Source: an uncultured Actinomycetospora sp.
Lineage (GTDB): Bacteria > Actinomycetota > Actinomycetes > Mycobacteriales > Pseudonocardiaceae
Direction: 5' to 3'
Length of the DNA stretch: 5,242 nt
NCBI GenBank assembly: GCA_902805495.1
Contig: CADCTH010000132.1
Span: 1 to 5,242 of the forward strand
Under the pieces are notes generated by a model. That model was not told the DNA's origin, ran no database searches, and saw only the letters and a program-made list of their open reading frames with translations. The number at the start of each line of letters is the position of its first letter. Positions within the stretch are counted from its first letter, which is position 1. A program made the position numbers and the translations under genes. Below, piece after piece: positions 4,316 through 5,242 of this stretch.

Positions 4316-4675
4316 ATGAACGCCCTGGACGAGCTCGACGCCAAGTCGCTGCGCTCCGACATCCCGGACTTCCGCGCCGGGGACACCGTGAAGGTGCACG
4401 TCCGGGTGATCGAGGGTTCACGCTCCCGTGTACAGGTCTTCCAGGGTGTCGTGATCCGTCGCCACGGAGGCGGGCTGCGCGAGACGTTCACCGTCCGCAA
4501 GGTCTCCTTCGGCGTCGGGGTGGAGCGCACCTTCCCGGTGCACACGCCCAACATCGACCACATCGAGGTCGTCACCCGCGGTGACGTCCGCCGCGCGAAG
4601 CTGTACTACCTCCGTGATCTGCGCGGCAAGGCCGCGAAGATTCGCGAGAAGCGAGAGACCACGCCGGCCTCCTGA
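4316..4675 (+). CDS. rplS: 50S ribosomal protein L19
   Basis: The product has 119 residues, a usual L19 length. Signatures include DIPDFRAGDTVKVHVRVIEG (15-34), RVQVFQGVVIRRHGGGLRET (38-57), FTVRKVSFGVGVERTFPVH (58-76), TPNIDHIEVVTRGDVRRAKL (77-96) and YYLRDLRGKAAKIREKR (97-113). L19 sits at the 30S-50S interface near bridges contacting 16S rRNA. The ATG at 4316 follows GAGGA (4303-4307) at 8-nt spacing. A 101-bp gap containing a structured leader separates it from trmD. lepB follows in most actinobacteria, and the downstream frame fits that position. Identity is certain from sequence. Confidence 0.98.
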   Translation: MNALDELDAKSLRSDIPDFRAGDTVKVHVRVIEGSRSRVQVFQGVVIRRHGGGLRETFTVRKVSFGVGVERTFPVHTPNIDHIEVVTRGDVRRAKLYYLRDLRGKAAKIREKRETTPAS

Positions 4676-4693
4676 GCCGGCCGCCCCGGTCTC
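4655..4693 (+). terminator. Two-tier hairpin spanning the rplS stop, possible terminator
   Basis: GAGACC (4655-4660) pairs with GGTCTC (4688-4693), and GCCGGC (4663-4668) pairs with GCCGGC (4676-4681) around a 7-nt loop that holds the rplS TGA. There is no downstream T-tract, so this would be the tract-less kind often proposed in actinobacteria. The predicted -10 of the next gene begins 2 nt after it. Pairing is observed; termination is inference. Confidence 0.4.
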
Positions 4694-4700
4694 CTAACCT
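4672..4700 (+). promoter_or_regulatory. Predicted promoter of the lepB-position gene, leaderless
   Basis: -10 TAACCT (4695-4700) matches TANNNT, with CTGAGC (4672-4677; TGA shared with TTGACA) as a possible -35 at 17-bp spacing. The -10 ends 7 nt before the GTG at 4708, and there is no Shine-Dalgarno between them, so transcription should begin at the start codon. The -35 lies across the rplS stop codon, in the loop and right arm of the hairpin there. Confidence 0.55.
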
Positions 4701-4707
4701 GACTCGC

Positions 4708-5242
4708 GTGCGCCCCCAGGAGCCCTCCGTCCCCCCGTTCCGGACCACCGGTCCGGGCGGGACGACCCGCCCCGACGCGCCCGGGCCCGACGGCTACGGC
4801 GGGCGGGCTCCGTCGCACGCCCGTCCGGACGACGACGAGCTGGGCCACGACGACCACTATGGGGACGTGGTCGCGCCGTCGCGCAGCGGGGACGGGTCCG
4901 CGATGCACGCGCCCTACGGCGCCTCGGGCTGGAGCGGCTCCGACCGCTACGAGCCCACCCCCGCGCCCGGCCCGGGTGCGTACGGCGATCCCCTCGACGA
5001 CGGGCGCCCCGGCGTCCCGGGCAACGGGTCCCCGTCCTGGGGCGCGGGTCCCTCCGGTGCCGGCCCCCTCGGTGCCGGCCCGCCGAGCGTGGCTCCGTCC
5101 TTCGGCTCCTTCGGCTCGTTCGGCGCGGGCTCGCCCCCGGTGGGCCCCAACGGTGCCGGGCACCGCGGCGCGCCGTACGGCCCCGACGGTGCGGGTCTCC
5201 ACGGTGCGGGCCCGAGCGTGGGCCCCAACGGCGGGGGCCCGA
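4708..5242 (+). CDS. Probable signal peptidase I (LepB), disordered N-terminal part only, truncated by window edge
   Basis: The frame opens at GTG 4708 and stays open to the window end (178 codons) with strongly G/C third positions, so it is very likely coding. All visible sequence is low complexity: 44 Gly and 33 Pro of 178 residues, with no Lys, Ile or Cys. An acidic patch DDDELGHDDHYGD lies at 41-53. Tandem GAGPx occurs at 112-126, FGS/FGS/FGA at 132-140 and GPNGAG-like repeats at 146-177. No membrane helix or catalytic motif is reached. Position after rplS is the usual place of lepB in actinobacteria, whose LepB often carries a cytoplasmic N-terminal extension before the membrane anchor and the Ser/Lys catalytic domain. 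This one is unusually long, so another disordered protein remains possible. The coding call is firmer than the name. No Shine-Dalgarno is present, in keeping with a leaderless message; ATG 4903 is a less likely internal start. Confidence 0.6.
   Translation, partial: MRPQEPSVPPFRTTGPGGTTRPDAPGPDGYGGRAPSHARPDDDELGHDDHYGDVVAPSRSGDGSAMHAPYGASGWSGSDRYEPTPAPGPGAYGDPLDDGRPGVPGNGSPSWGAGPSGAGPLGAGPPSVAPSFGSFGSFGAGSPPVGPNGAGHRGAPYGPDGAGLHGAGPSVGPNGGGP
5041..5085 (+). repeat. Three tandem GAGPx pentapeptide-coding repeats
   Basis: Three consecutive 15-bp units encode GAGPS, GAGPL and GAGPP (residues 112-126 of the open frame). The 11-mer GGTGCCGGCCC recurs exactly at 5056-5066 and 5071-5081. The units stay in frame, so length change by slippage would add or remove whole pentapeptides. 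Confidence 0.7.
5140..5231 (+). repeat. 14-bp direct repeat within Gly/Pro-rich coding sequence
   Basis: GTGGGCCCCAACGG occurs exactly at 5140-5153 and 5218-5231, 78 bp (26 codons) apart and in the same frame, encoding VGPNG each time. Degenerate GPDGAG and HGAG units lie between. This suggests internal duplication of a module of about 26 residues that may continue beyond the window. Confidence 0.6.

Noticed and set aside
3583..4575. Minus-strand open frame of 330 codons opposite trmD and rplS
   Set aside because: It is Arg/Pro-rich low-complexity shadow sequence opposite two certain genes, with no domain or ribosome-binding site.
4606..5228. Minus-strand open frames opposite the 4708-5242 frame
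   Set aside because: They are also low complexity, but the plus frame has the better start context (leaderless promoter), G/C-biased third codon positions and the expected position after rplS.
1..5242. Search for tRNA, CRISPR, insertion sequence, attachment site or toxin-antitoxin pair
   Set aside because: No cloverleaf, regular spacer repeat, transposase motif, terminal inverted repeats or small gene pair was found. The window is dense with identified housekeeping genes.

Overview
This very GC-rich window (third codon positions almost all G or C, frequent GTG starts, leaderless-type promoters) looks like chromosomal DNA of an actinobacterium. The protein sequences and gene order suit Pseudonocardiales, but that lineage call is inference. 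Most of it is the conserved ribosomal-protein and RNA-maturation cluster rpsP-khpA-rimM-trmD-rplS, followed by the start of what is probably lepB. I see no mobile element, CRISPR array, tRNA or rRNA.

Left part (1-1271): the 5' end of a leftward MFS drug-transporter-type gene runs off the window edge. A 72-bp divergent intergenic region separates it from rightward pxpA (LamB/YcsF, 5-oxoprolinase subunit A). That region carries a striking MerR/SoxR-type promoter facing the transporter: TTGACC, a 19-bp spacer holding the dyad CCTCGA-N6-TCGAGG, then CACGCT. Its expected transcription start falls on the transporter ATG.

Middle (1272-2536): a promoter and a leader of about 120 nt precede rpsP (S16). 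khpA (KH-domain RNA chaperone) overlaps the rpsP stop by 4 nt, and rimM (16S maturation factor) follows 5 nt after khpA. These three are one tightly coupled unit.

Interruption (2581-3321): a leftward mgtC/sapB-family membrane protein gene sits between rimM and trmD. It splits a cluster that is usually co-directional, so trmD needs its own promoter. The 44-bp mgtC/trmD divergent gap holds a near-perfect 16-bp palindrome over the predicted trmD -10.

Right part (3366-5242): trmD (tRNA m1G37 methyltransferase) is followed by rplS (L19). A predicted rplS promoter inside the 3' end of trmD would give a leader of about 140 nt with a two-tier hairpin. A hairpin spans the rplS stop. A leaderless-type promoter then drives an open reading frame that starts with at least 178 residues of Gly/Pro-rich disordered sequence and leaves the window before any catalytic domain. 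By position it is probably signal peptidase I (lepB).

The genes themselves are mostly well-known housekeeping genes. The items of interest are regulatory (MerR-type promoter, leaderless starts, rplS leader, trmD/mgtC palindrome) and architectural (mgtC insertion, lone pxpA, very long disordered N-terminus). I found no convincing undescribed multi-gene system.
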